A stretch of 64,000 nt of DNA from a virus. Under the pieces are notes generated by a model. It was given only the letters and a program-made list of their open reading frames with translations, was not told the origin of the DNA and made no database searches. The stretch spans positions 1 through 64,000 of IMG/VR virus record IMGVR_UViG_3300047510_001110, one strand, 5' to 3'. Both the position numbers and the translations under genes were made by a program. The first letter of the stretch is position 1. Each line of letters starts with the position of its first letter. This document shows positions 33,596 through 42,358 of this stretch, in pieces.

Positions 33596-36540
33596 TAGAA
33601 TTTACCTACACAATCAATAACTGAAATTACTTTCTCTCCCAAGGAAGGACGCATAACATCAATATTATCTCCAACTCTATTTACCTTGAATACTGGAACC
33701 AATTCTGCATTATAACCAGTTTCAGTTTCAATATAAATTTCAGGCATCTCAGTAAATCCTTCTGCACCTCTTATAATATTGACTCCAAGTAAGGATCCAA
33801 CATCATTAAAAATTGGTTCTAAAATTGCACCTAGATTTGGTTCCATAACAATTTTATCTTCTGGGTTATACTCAAACCCAGAATTTTTCACATAAACTTC
33901 TTCAAGTTCCAATACGACAGGATATTGACCGTTAGATAACGTAGGAGATTCTGGTATAATAGAGGTTTGAATTCCAACAGGAGCAGTAATTGTCCCCGAA
34001 TTGGAAACAGTATATGGAACTCCACCGGGAATAACTTCCAGAATATTTCCATTTACATCAGAAATAGTTTCCGAAGATCCTATTGGAAGATTAACTGTAT
34101 CTCCTGGATTTAAATTAATAGTTTGACCAGGATCGTAAGGTCTATCATAATCTAAAGTCGATCTCCTCACTTCTGTTTGATCTTTTGTTTTCCATATTCT
34201 TCCTTCCCCACCAGTATCACCATCGGGGGCGGGTAAATATCCAGTTCCAGGATCTATAATAATAACTCTCGCTATCCCCCCTGCAGATGGAGTCTGAGAA
34301 TTTACAGCAATCCCAGATGCTGGACCTTCAACTTTATCAATTCTGAATGTTCCTCCACTACCACCTTCAATACTTACAATATCTCCGACCTTATAATCAA
34401 CTCCAGGATCATAAATCGAAATACTAACAATTGCTCCACCTATTGCATCATCTTCGTCCAGATTAATATCATCCTCAGTTTCTATATTGACTGTCAATCC
34501 AGTTCCGGATCCTCCTATTGTGGAAACATTTGAAGAATTTTCATAATCAATTCCAGAAGAACCTAAAGATATTTCTATAGGGACTCCAATAATATTATCA
34601 TTATTTGGAGTTCCAGTTCCGCCAGTTCCGTCAGTTCCAGTTCCGTCAGTTCCAGTTCCAGTTCCGTCAGTTCCAGTTCCTCCTGCTGAAGAATTTGGAT
34701 CCAAATTAGTTGAATTTGAAATCTGATCAAACAATGCTAGATTTTCGTCTCCTGACCAAAAATTATTTTGATTAGCTAAGTTAACTAGAGTAGAATCTAA
34801 ACCAAGTCCTGTTCCGGATCCACCTTTATTAAAGTTATTCAAAACTACTTTTCCTACTGCACCCCTACCCTTTCCGCAAGGGTCGCTAAAAGAAACAAAA
34901 GGAGCATCAATATAACCAGATCCAGGACTAATCATATCAACTCCAATAATATCCCCAGATGCACTTACAATAGCATTTGCTGCTGCCCCAAAACCTCCAC
35001 CTCCAAAAAAGGAAACCTTCGGTGGACCACATAAGATTGCGCCAACATTACAAGTATCCTCAAATAAATCTGAAAAATCTAAACTCTTTAATGAACTTCC
35101 AATAGAATCTCCAAGTGAAGTAACTTGATTTACTGCACTAACTGCTTGACTTCCAACTGACTTTGCTTTATCGAATACTGACTTTAATTTTGCAAGAGAC
35201 TCTCCATTATCACCTGCCCCCTGCCATATACTCCATTGGTCAGTGACCTGAGAAACTGGTTTTGTTTCACAACTAAAGAAACCACGTAAAGATTTAACTG
35301 ACTCAAAAACATTTGCAACGGCATCGATTTTAAATCCACTAAATCCTTTTAAAGAATTTCCCACTGCACCTATACTTGAAACTAACCCAAGTAGAGAATT
35401 TAAAGGTGTTAAAATATTATCAAGAGCACCAGAAAGAAATCCTGCTATTTTCCCAACCAAACCACCAACAAAATTTTCAATCACACAAGCAGCAACATTT
35501 ACAATTTTACTAACGAGTGATCCTAAGAATTTTCCAACTAAACCAAACAGACCCTTAACTACTTTATCAAAGACACAGGAAATTTTATTTAATGCTTTAT
35601 CCTGTGCTGCTTTTACTTTAGGTCTTTCGTTTGGGAAAAAGAAATAATAAGTATCTTTTACTGCATTATTAACTCTCTCTACAGTATTTTTTCTTAATTC
35701 TTTAACGATCCACTTAACTTTTTCTGAGACAAACTTAGTTGCCTCATCCATTGCCTTTTGTATTTTTTCGGAATACTTATTAATTAATCCTTTTTGTTCT
35801 GTTCCAAATTTTGAAAGATCTCTTGTAATTAATTCTACTTTTTGAACTAGATTACGAATATCAATTTGCAATCCTTTAATTTGATTGGGACCATCACGTC
35901 TTGGTTTTGCTTCAGGTGTTGGAATATTTCCTTCTTTCTTTTGAGACTCTTCTTGAGCAGAATGATTAGATTGATTTTGACCTACTGTTGATTGTTGAAT
36001 TGTTGGTTGTGGATCTACAGGAGTTCTTCCTGGTGGTTTTACTTGAGTTGCCTGAACCTTTTCCTTTTTTTCTTTAATTGCCTGCTGAGATCTTCTATCT
36101 AATTTTTCATATCCATCAAAAGGAAGAAAAGGAACTGGAGGAACATTACGCATTACTGTGGTATATTCATTATACCCAAGAACTCCCATAATGACGGGAA
36201 CTTGCCCATCTTCACCATCCATAAAGAAACCAAAGACAAAAGTTCCTTGTCTAAGTTGGGCCGACTCAGATGCTGTTGCTCCTCCAGAACCTGCAGTCAC
36301 GGGATACATTATTGTTGCCCAAGGAAGATCATTATCTTTTAATGCTTCTTTGTCAGCAGTATGGTATCCCATAATACGAACTCTATATCTTTCAGCAAAT
36401 CCTTTATGATCTGCATTAGTTAAAGTTCTTTTTCCAGGTTGATTTGTCTTCCACATTTTGGCATCGGCAATCTGCCCGACCCACCAGACAAATCCATCTC
36501 TACCTAGAAAATGTTTTTTAAATAATTCCTGTTCAATCAT
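33595..36540 (-). CDS. 5: gp5-like baseplate hub protein with OB fold
   Basis: 981 residues. Residues ~8-130 match the gp5 OB fold: GRDGFVWWVGQIADAKMW, then RYRVRIMGYH, PWATIMYPVTAGSGG and FVFGFFMDGEDGQVPVIMGVLGYN. The T4 gp5 lysozyme domain is not visible. Instead come a Lys/Gln-rich linker, helical amphipathic stretches (~250-400, KIVNVAACVIENFVGGLVGKIAGFL), a Gly-Thr-Asp repeat (~615-645) and beta repeats with DPGVDYKVGDIV, DPGTGYLPAP and PGSGYIDAPFV. The stop/start overlaps with both neighbours place it in the hub operon beside gp27. Muralytic domains lie in the 1415-residue protein instead. Confidence 0.75.
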   Translation of the reverse strand: MIEQELFKKHFLGRDGFVWWVGQIADAKMWKTNQPGKRTLTNADHKGFAERYRVRIMGYHTADKEALKDNDLPWATIMYPVTAGSGGATASESAQLRQGTFVFGFFMDGEDGQVPVIMGVLGYNEYTTVMRNVPPVPFLPFDGYEKLDRRSQQAIKEKKEKVQATQVKPPGRTPVDPQPTIQQSTVGQNQSNHSAQEESQKKEGNIPTPEAKPRRDGPNQIKGLQIDIRNLVQKVELITRDLSKFGTEQKGLINKYSEKIQKAMDEATKFVSEKVKWIVKELRKNTVERVNNAVKDTYYFFFPNERPKVKAAQDKALNKISCVFDKVVKGLFGLVGKFLGSLVSKIVNVAACVIENFVGGLVGKIAGFLSGALDNILTPLNSLLGLVSSIGAVGNSLKGFSGFKIDAVANVFESVKSLRGFFSCETKPVSQVTDQWSIWQGAGDNGESLAKLKSVFDKAKSVGSQAVSAVNQVTSLGDSIGSSLKSLDFSDLFEDTCNVGAILCGPPKVSFFGGGGFGAAANAIVSASGDIIGVDMISPGSGYIDAPFVSFSDPCGKGRGAVGKVVLNNFNKGGSGTGLGLDSTLVNLANQNNFWSGDENLALFDQISNSTNLDPNSSAGGTGTDGTGTGTDGTGTDGTGGTGTPNNDNIIGVPIEISLGSSGIDYENSSNVSTIGGSGTGLTVNIETEDDINLDEDDAIGGAIVSISIYDPGVDYKVGDIVSIEGGSGGTFRIDKVEGPASGIAVNSQTPSAGGIARVIIIDPGTGYLPAPDGDTGGEGRIWKTKDQTEVRRSTLDYDRPYDPGQTINLNPGDTVNLPIGSSETISDVNGNILEVIPGGVPYTVSNSGTITAPVGIQTSIIPESPTLSNGQYPVVLELEEVYVKNSGFEYNPEDKIVMEPNLGAILEPIFNDVGSLLGVNIIRGAEGFTEMPEIYIETETGYNAELVPVFKVNRVGDNIDVMRPSLGEKVISVIDCVGKF
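34610..34682 (-). repeat. Short tandem repeat coding for a GTGTDGTG linker
   Basis: Plus-strand units of CCAGTTCCGTCAGTT recur through this stretch and encode alternating Gly, Thr and Asp. It makes a flexible linker inside the gp5-like protein and should vary in length between related phages. Confidence 0.7.
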
Positions 36541-36748
36541 CGTATACTCTACACTCTAAGGCACTTGGGTTAGAATCGCAATATAACTCTAATGGTGTTG
36601 GATCATAATTTTCATCAGGATGATTTACTTGATACTGTTCAAGTGCCTCAACTTCTTCTTCAAGATGACGACGGCGTTGACCACTAGTAGTTGGGTTATT
36701 TAATTCATCAAGATCATCATTAATATGTTGCTGAAGTGTTCTGTCCAT
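36533..36748 (-). CDS. Small acidic hub-operon protein
   Basis: 71 residues if started at the ATG at 36748 (MDRTLQQHINDDLDELNNP); a longer open frame from 36781 would run into gp27. Helical and acidic (RRRHLEEEVEALEQYQVNH) with two Cys near the end. It begins right after the gp27 stop and overlaps the gp5-like start by 8 bases. No family recognised; its place between gp27 and gp5 suggests a small baseplate or assembly factor. Confidence 0.6.
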   Translation of the reverse strand: MDRTLQQHINDDLDELNNPTTSGQRRRHLEEEVEALEQYQVNHPDENYDPTPLELYCDSNPSALECRVYDD

Positions 36749-36749
36749 T

Positions 36750-38093
36750 TTACTTGATGGTAGTGCTGTTGAACGAATCACGAACGAGTGTTAAACTTGT
36801 ATAAGTATCATTGGGTGTAATCCTATGACATAAACTGGCAATTAAATATAATCCTTTCGTCTCTTTATTTGGCTCTTTACTGTTCTTTTTAGACAGATCT
36901 GGAAAATCACATTCAATTATATCACCTGCCCTAAGACTAAAATCACCTGGAATAACAATGTTAGTCTTAATTGTATATAGTTGATTATATCTCATAATTG
37001 CTTGAACCATTGTCTGAGGTGCATCAAAGTTAGGTTGCTTGGGATTATTTTTCCAAGTTTCAAGTTGTTTGTCTGGCGTTTCTCCAGATGGCAATGCTCC
37101 AAGATCCAGAAGTAAATTCATAAATCTTGATGGAGTTTGTGTAAATTCATCAGGAACAAATAATATATTATCTTCTGCAGGTTTAATTTTATCCTTCTGA
37201 TCGTTCTTTAAATTATAATTTCTTATTTCATAATCCATTGCATAAAAATCAAAGAACAAACTACGATTTGCATAAGTTCCCATCAAAAGATTTTGTTGCA
37301 AATCCATATCTCTTTCAATAGAAACATAGGTAATCTTTGTAGTATAATCTGTTGGTCCTTCTATATTTGGTGCGTTAGTATAAACAAATTTTTTCTTATC
37401 CTTTGGTGGTTGGGAAAGTAAAACATCAATCGATTTAAATTTAAATCCGTCATATGTTTCAAAAAAGAAATAACCGGCAGCACCATTAATTTTTCCGGAT
37501 GCTTCTGGAACACTTTTAGATGCTAACCAAGTGCAAATATAGAAAGGTTTTCTGTCATTTCCTATAAAGTTATATGGAAGAACTGTTGCATCGATATCCA
37601 AATTTTTCTTTGTCTTCAGACCTTTTGGGTCAGTCAGTATTGTTCTAATACTGTCAGATATTTTTCCATCATATCTTTTAACAACTCTGGCTTGTTCATT
37701 TGCCAAAAATTCTCTTGTGCATAATTCCAAAATAAAGACATCATTGGATGTTCCAGGATTAACGTTTTTAATCCTATTAATATAAAAACTATGAGTGCCA
37801 AAAGATAAAGTAGTTTCTTTCTCTTGAGAGTCTGAAAATTCTATAGCAACTCTTTCTCCACCTCTAATAGGTATTCCGTCCAAAATACCTATCATATTAT
37901 CTTTATAAAGTTCCAATCCTCCACTATCCGCAACAATAACACTCAAAGATAATGAGTTTGATAGAACATTTTCATAATATTTCAACTCTTGAATTAAGGC
38001 TACAATATCAACTCCTTTATCTTTATCATCTCCATTGGTAGGAAAGATAGTAAATGTTTTAATATCGGAAGCATTAACCTGTTGATTTGACAT
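36750..38093 (-). CDS. 27: gp27-like baseplate hub protein
   Basis: 447 residues. The beginning (ASDIKTFTIFPTNGDDKDKGVDIVALIQELKYYENVLSNSL) and strands such as SVIVADSGGLELYKDNMIGI, GTHSFYINRIKNVNPGTSNDVFILEL and VVIPGDFSLRAGDIIECDFP fit the tail-tube-like folds of gp27/gpD hub proteins. In T4 a gp27 trimer binds the gp5 spike and is the hub through which the tube passes. The downstream genes here (small ORF, gp5-like, spike-like) fit that complex. No own promoter; part of the long late transcript. Confidence 0.75.
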   Translation of the reverse strand: MSNQQVNASDIKTFTIFPTNGDDKDKGVDIVALIQELKYYENVLSNSLSLSVIVADSGGLELYKDNMIGILDGIPIRGGERVAIEFSDSQEKETTLSFGTHSFYINRIKNVNPGTSNDVFILELCTREFLANEQARVVKRYDGKISDSIRTILTDPKGLKTKKNLDIDATVLPYNFIGNDRKPFYICTWLASKSVPEASGKINGAAGYFFFETYDGFKFKSIDVLLSQPPKDKKKFVYTNAPNIEGPTDYTTKITYVSIERDMDLQQNLLMGTYANRSLFFDFYAMDYEIRNYNLKNDQKDKIKPAEDNILFVPDEFTQTPSRFMNLLLDLGALPSGETPDKQLETWKNNPKQPNFDAPQTMVQAIMRYNQLYTIKTNIVIPGDFSLRAGDIIECDFPDLSKKNSKEPNKETKGLYLIASLCHRITPNDTYTSLTLVRDSFNSTTIK

Positions 38094-38098
38094 TAATC

Positions 38099-41000
38099 TT
38101 AAATTTTATAAAGTGCTGATGCTAGAATTTGACGGACAGAAAGCGCGGAAACTTCTTTATTATTTAACCCACCAGAAATAGGTGAAATACCCCTACCACC
38201 ACCAGATTGTCCTGGTGCAGATTGTGCCTGCATAGGTGGCAACATAACTATACTTTGTTTCCCACTCTGATCATAAGATGGTTTTTGCTTGAGTTGATCA
38301 ATATTTGCCATCTCCTTTTTATAGAATTCTTTTGATGGATCTCCATAGATTGTTCCCGAAGTTAAATCAGATTCAGAGAACTGTAATCCTCCATTATTCG
38401 ATCCATCTGCATTTGGTTGAGATCCTTGAGCAATATCTGAAGGAGGAGGTCCACTTCCAACAGGTATTGATCCTCCAAAAAATTCATTTAGAAGTGCTCT
38501 AACTTTTCTTGACCCAGCATAATCTTTATCACCAACAGGACCACTTCCACCCCATTGATATCCTGGAATATCAAATGCTAAACCGGAATAATGATAAGAA
38601 TTTATTGCGTGGCCACCAACACTACCAAATCCTTTAAATTCAGTGACATCTACACCTTTTGATTTAAAGAATTTATAAGCATCTATTGCAGTCTGACGAT
38701 CATTAAAGGCAACGTGATCGTGATAATTGCCAGGTGTTCCGTGTCCTGCCCTATCATATGCTTTTCCTGCAATGTTAGGACTATTAGGATCTCCAGTTAA
38801 GTATTCTACGATTTTACCTCTAGTTCCAGATCCACCACCCTTAGCAGGATCTCCATAGATTGTTCCTGAAGTCAGAGCACTATCAGAGAAAGATAATTGA
38901 TTTGAACTCGAAGTTCCTGGGGAAGTTGAACCAGGTGCTGCATCGTGGTTGGATGAAGTTCCTGAACTTTCTGGAACAGAACCATCGGATTTAATAGTTC
39001 CACCAAAAGGAGCTTCTTTGTTATATCTTGATAGTGGATTAAATCTTGAAAGAACTGAACTCTTTGGTCTTCCAGTATCTTGTGGATTTGTTGCTGCTTC
39101 CCAATGTAAGTGAGGTCCTGAAGATTTTCCAGTGCTTCCAAGTTCTCCAAGAACAGTTCCTTTCTTTACCTTTTGACCCGCTCTTACAAAAGGAGGCTTG
39201 TTCATATGCCCATAGAGATGCCCAATACCATTGCTATCAATCCAACTTACCCAATTTCCATAACCAGCAGAAGGTGATGGTGGAGAGGTTGCTTCAACAG
39301 TTCCATCAGTAAATGCTTGCAAAGGTTCTCCAGTGGATCCCGCAATGTCAACTCCCATATGCATACCGGGAGATAGAGCAAAATTTCTCATCCCCATTGA
39401 TGAAGTTACTACGTGATTTCCACCCATAGCAAAAGATGGAACAATATGCTGATGATTAAAACCATATCCACCTCCCATAGAAGATTTAATCTTACTACGA
39501 AGTTCATTTCCTCCAGACCAATCAGGTTTTCCTTTTTCCGTTTGAAGGAAATCCCACCTCATTTGTTTATCACCAGATCCAGGTCCATAACCATCTATCT
39601 TTGCAATCTCAGCGTGAGTCATAATATTTTTGGAATTAACATCAGATGCTTTCCAACCCCAAGATTTAGCAATTTTAGCAGCTTCAGCAGTCATTGCTGA
39701 AATTTGATTTGCTTTAGGAGGAACACTCCAAGGATCAGTTTTTCCACCCATAGCAGCAACTGCTAGTCCTACAGAATTTGCATTTCTACGCCAAGTATGC
39801 TCTCCTGCCTGATTATATGGGCGAATTTGTTGTTTCTTTCCACTACCATCAAAAACAGCATTATATCCAAATCCACTAGGATTATCATTATATCCGCCAG
39901 CAGTCCAATGTAAGAATATTTTTTTGTCTTTTTGAGCTACGTTAGGTTCATTTTTTCCTCCTCCACCACCTCCAGAAGAAGATGATGCAGATGCATTGAA
40001 ATTGGGGACTAATGCTATTTTATTACCAGAATAATTAAAGTCCCATCCAAAATAATTGTCACCACTCTTTCTTTGGATTTGACCTCTTCTAGCAGATTTA
40101 GCGTATCCAGTAAAATCAGTTCTTCCTTGAACAAATTCTTTTGAATTTTTTTGAAGGTTTGCATCTAGAATAGCTTTAGCAGCTTGAGAAACGTGGAATT
40201 CTGAAGTTCCTGTCGCAGCAGCTGCGCTAGCTAAATCTTTTATATTAAACCATTCTGGATTAGGATTACCTCTTCCTTTAGTTGCACCACCTGGATATCT
40301 CCAAGTTGGTTCATACTGCCAGGTTCTGGTAATTAAATCTTTTATAGTTTTTCCACCATAAGCACCGGATGCAAGTCTATTATAAATTGACTGCGCAACG
40401 TCTGCCTGTCCTTGTGGATCACCATCCTCTCTAGAAACTACTGCTGCCAGTGTCCAAAAATCAGCATCTCCTCCCTGTATATTAACTCCTCCACCATCAG
40501 TTGCTGGTTGCTGTCCACCCTCACCTGCTTTACCTGCCTGGTCTTTTGATTTTTCGATTGATGGGAACAATCCTTCTCTTGATTTTACTTCATAAAATAT
40601 TCTTTTCTTTGCCCACTCAGTTAAATTCTTAGATAAAGGTCCAATAATTCTTTTGTTTAAACCAGGAACTGAAAACTCATCATCTTCTAATGCTTTACCA
40701 ATAGTAAATCCAAGGTCTTGAGCAGCAGCATCAGTCTGTGTCTTTTGAACTTGTGCTCCCATTCCAATATCAATACCCATCTTCAATAACTGACCAATAA
40801 ATGGAGTTCCTGCAAAAGTTGATGAGAGAGATTTAAATCTGTTTAAACTTTTCTCATCCTTAAGAATATCTTCCTTTGCCTTACTTTCAACATCGGCAGA
40901 AACTTTAGTTGTTGCTACTGCAGGTTTTGCTTGTATATTGGTAGTCCTACTTGGCATAGATCTAGAACCACCACCAACTCTACCTGCAGCATAACGACGT

Positions 41001-42346
41001 TCAACGGGAATTGGGTTTGCCTTATCAACTGGACCAGTTCTTCCTGACAAATTTTTATAAATTTCTTTTGCCCCCCAATCACCAATAGCACCACCAATAC
41101 CAGCACCAACAAGAGCACCAAGACCAGGAATTGGAATAACACCTTGTCCTATTAATCCACCAATTGCTGAACCTAAACTAGCACCGGCAGCACCTATAAT
41201 AGCACGATCCAATGGCTCTCCCATTGCCATATCAATACCAATGCCAATCAAAGCCCCAATAACTGGAACTCTTTTAAACATTTTAGAAAATGCTCTAAAT
41301 CGTTTTAAAAATCTAGCACTAGTTCCTATAGCAGTACCTGCTTTTGCTGCTGCTTTTCCTGCAAATTTAACAGCACCTTTAGCAGTTGATTTTATACCTT
41401 GCTCTAATGCTTCTCCACCAATTCTCTTTACTAAATTTGTAAGAGGGCCCTTAATTAAATTAAAAACAAGAGTTCCTGCTTTCTTAAATAAGTTCTTAGC
41501 GACTCCTCCTGCTTTTAATAAAAGTTTTCCTATCAATCTTGCAGGGGGACCAATGATCATCCCTGTCAGTTTAGCAAGAAACTTAATTTGTTTCGGGAAT
41601 AAAGTTGTGAGAGCAATTATTCCTAATCTTAATTGCTGTAAAGGATTTTCAAGACCTTTAGCAATTTCCCCAAACATTTTAATAATCTGAGGAACATAAT
41701 TAAATAAGAAATTTGCAAGACTTCCTAATAAAACATTACTAATATAATTCCAAATCATATCAAAGAAACTTAGTTTCTTTTTAGGACCCTCTAATATCTT
41801 ACCTTTTTTCTCAGGACCTTTTTTCTCTAATTCTGCCTCTCTCTTAGATGCCTTTTCTTTACTTCTAAGAATTCTTTGACTTCTTTGATTTCTTAAAGTA
41901 TTTGCTAAATTAGATCCAAAAACTCCTTTAATTTTAATCAAAGTTTCTTTGATTGCAATTAATTCCTTGATTAGATCTCCACCATCAAAGGGTTTTTGTT
42001 CTTCTTTTTGTTGCTTTTCTTCTACCCCAGTTTCTTTATCGACGGGTTTAACAAGAGCAGAAGTTGGACGACGAACAATTGCAGATGACTTACGACGAAC
42101 TAATGCTCCAGTGCCACTACCCTTACTTCCTTTTGGTATTAATTTATCTGGAGATATTTTCTTATTAGCTTTGGTAGTTTTTTTCTTAATAAATGAGGTC
42201 GCTTTTTTCTTTGCCCCATCAACAATACCTTTCTTTACAGTCTCTTTAATTCCTCCAACAATTGCTCCTCTTGCTGCCCCTGTAGCAGCACCTCTTGCTG
42301 CTCCTGCTGCTAACATTCTTCCTGCGCCAAGTAATAAAGGAAGCAT
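38099..42346 (-). CDS. Tape-measure-like tail protein with four muralytic-like domains
   Basis: 1415 residues. The N-terminal ~600 residues are Ala/Gly/Lys-rich with hydrophobic helices, including NYISNVLLGSLANFLFNYVPQI (~195-220), like a tape measure. Then come a SleB-like hydrolase (~627-745: AAVVSREDGDPQGQADVAQSIYNRL), an amidase/PGRP-like domain (~805-930: KIFLHWTAGG, MTHAEIA), an M23 peptidase (~980-1080: HMGVDIAGS, HLYGHM, HLHWEAAT) and an M15-like segment (~1195-1290: AINSYHYSGLAFDIPG). The M23 residues HxxxD and HxH are present. The motif LTSGTIYGDP occurs near ~1157 and ~1335. It probably locally opens the peptidoglycan during DNA entry. A GGGGGAT Shine-Dalgarno precedes the ATG. Confidence 0.75.
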   Translation of the reverse strand: MLPLLLGAGRMLAAGAARGAATGAARGAIVGGIKETVKKGIVDGAKKKATSFIKKKTTKANKKISPDKLIPKGSKGSGTGALVRRKSSAIVRRPTSALVKPVDKETGVEEKQQKEEQKPFDGGDLIKELIAIKETLIKIKGVFGSNLANTLRNQRSQRILRSKEKASKREAELEKKGPEKKGKILEGPKKKLSFFDMIWNYISNVLLGSLANFLFNYVPQIIKMFGEIAKGLENPLQQLRLGIIALTTLFPKQIKFLAKLTGMIIGPPARLIGKLLLKAGGVAKNLFKKAGTLVFNLIKGPLTNLVKRIGGEALEQGIKSTAKGAVKFAGKAAAKAGTAIGTSARFLKRFRAFSKMFKRVPVIGALIGIGIDMAMGEPLDRAIIGAAGASLGSAIGGLIGQGVIPIPGLGALVGAGIGGAIGDWGAKEIYKNLSGRTGPVDKANPIPVERRYAAGRVGGGSRSMPSRTTNIQAKPAVATTKVSADVESKAKEDILKDEKSLNRFKSLSSTFAGTPFIGQLLKMGIDIGMGAQVQKTQTDAAAQDLGFTIGKALEDDEFSVPGLNKRIIGPLSKNLTEWAKKRIFYEVKSREGLFPSIEKSKDQAGKAGEGGQQPATDGGGVNIQGGDADFWTLAAVVSREDGDPQGQADVAQSIYNRLASGAYGGKTIKDLITRTWQYEPTWRYPGGATKGRGNPNPEWFNIKDLASAAAATGTSEFHVSQAAKAILDANLQKNSKEFVQGRTDFTGYAKSARRGQIQRKSGDNYFGWDFNYSGNKIALVPNFNASASSSSGGGGGGKNEPNVAQKDKKIFLHWTAGGYNDNPSGFGYNAVFDGSGKKQQIRPYNQAGEHTWRRNANSVGLAVAAMGGKTDPWSVPPKANQISAMTAEAAKIAKSWGWKASDVNSKNIMTHAEIAKIDGYGPGSGDKQMRWDFLQTEKGKPDWSGGNELRSKIKSSMGGGYGFNHQHIVPSFAMGGNHVVTSSMGMRNFALSPGMHMGVDIAGSTGEPLQAFTDGTVEATSPPSPSAGYGNWVSWIDSNGIGHLYGHMNKPPFVRAGQKVKKGTVLGELGSTGKSSGPHLHWEAATNPQDTGRPKSSVLSRFNPLSRYNKEAPFGGTIKSDGSVPESSGTSSNHDAAPGSTSPGTSSSNQLSFSDSALTSGTIYGDPAKGGGSGTRGKIVEYLTGDPNSPNIAGKAYDRAGHGTPGNYHDHVAFNDRQTAIDAYKFFKSKGVDVTEFKGFGSVGGHAINSYHYSGLAFDIPGYQWGGSGPVGDKDYAGSRKVRALLNEFFGGSIPVGSGPPPSDIAQGSQPNADGSNNGGLQFSESDLTSGTIYGDPSKEFYKKEMANIDQLKQKPSYDQSGKQSIVMLPPMQAQSAPGQSGGGRGISPISGGLNNKEVSALSVRQILASALYKI

Positions 42347-42358
42347 CTATCTATCCCC

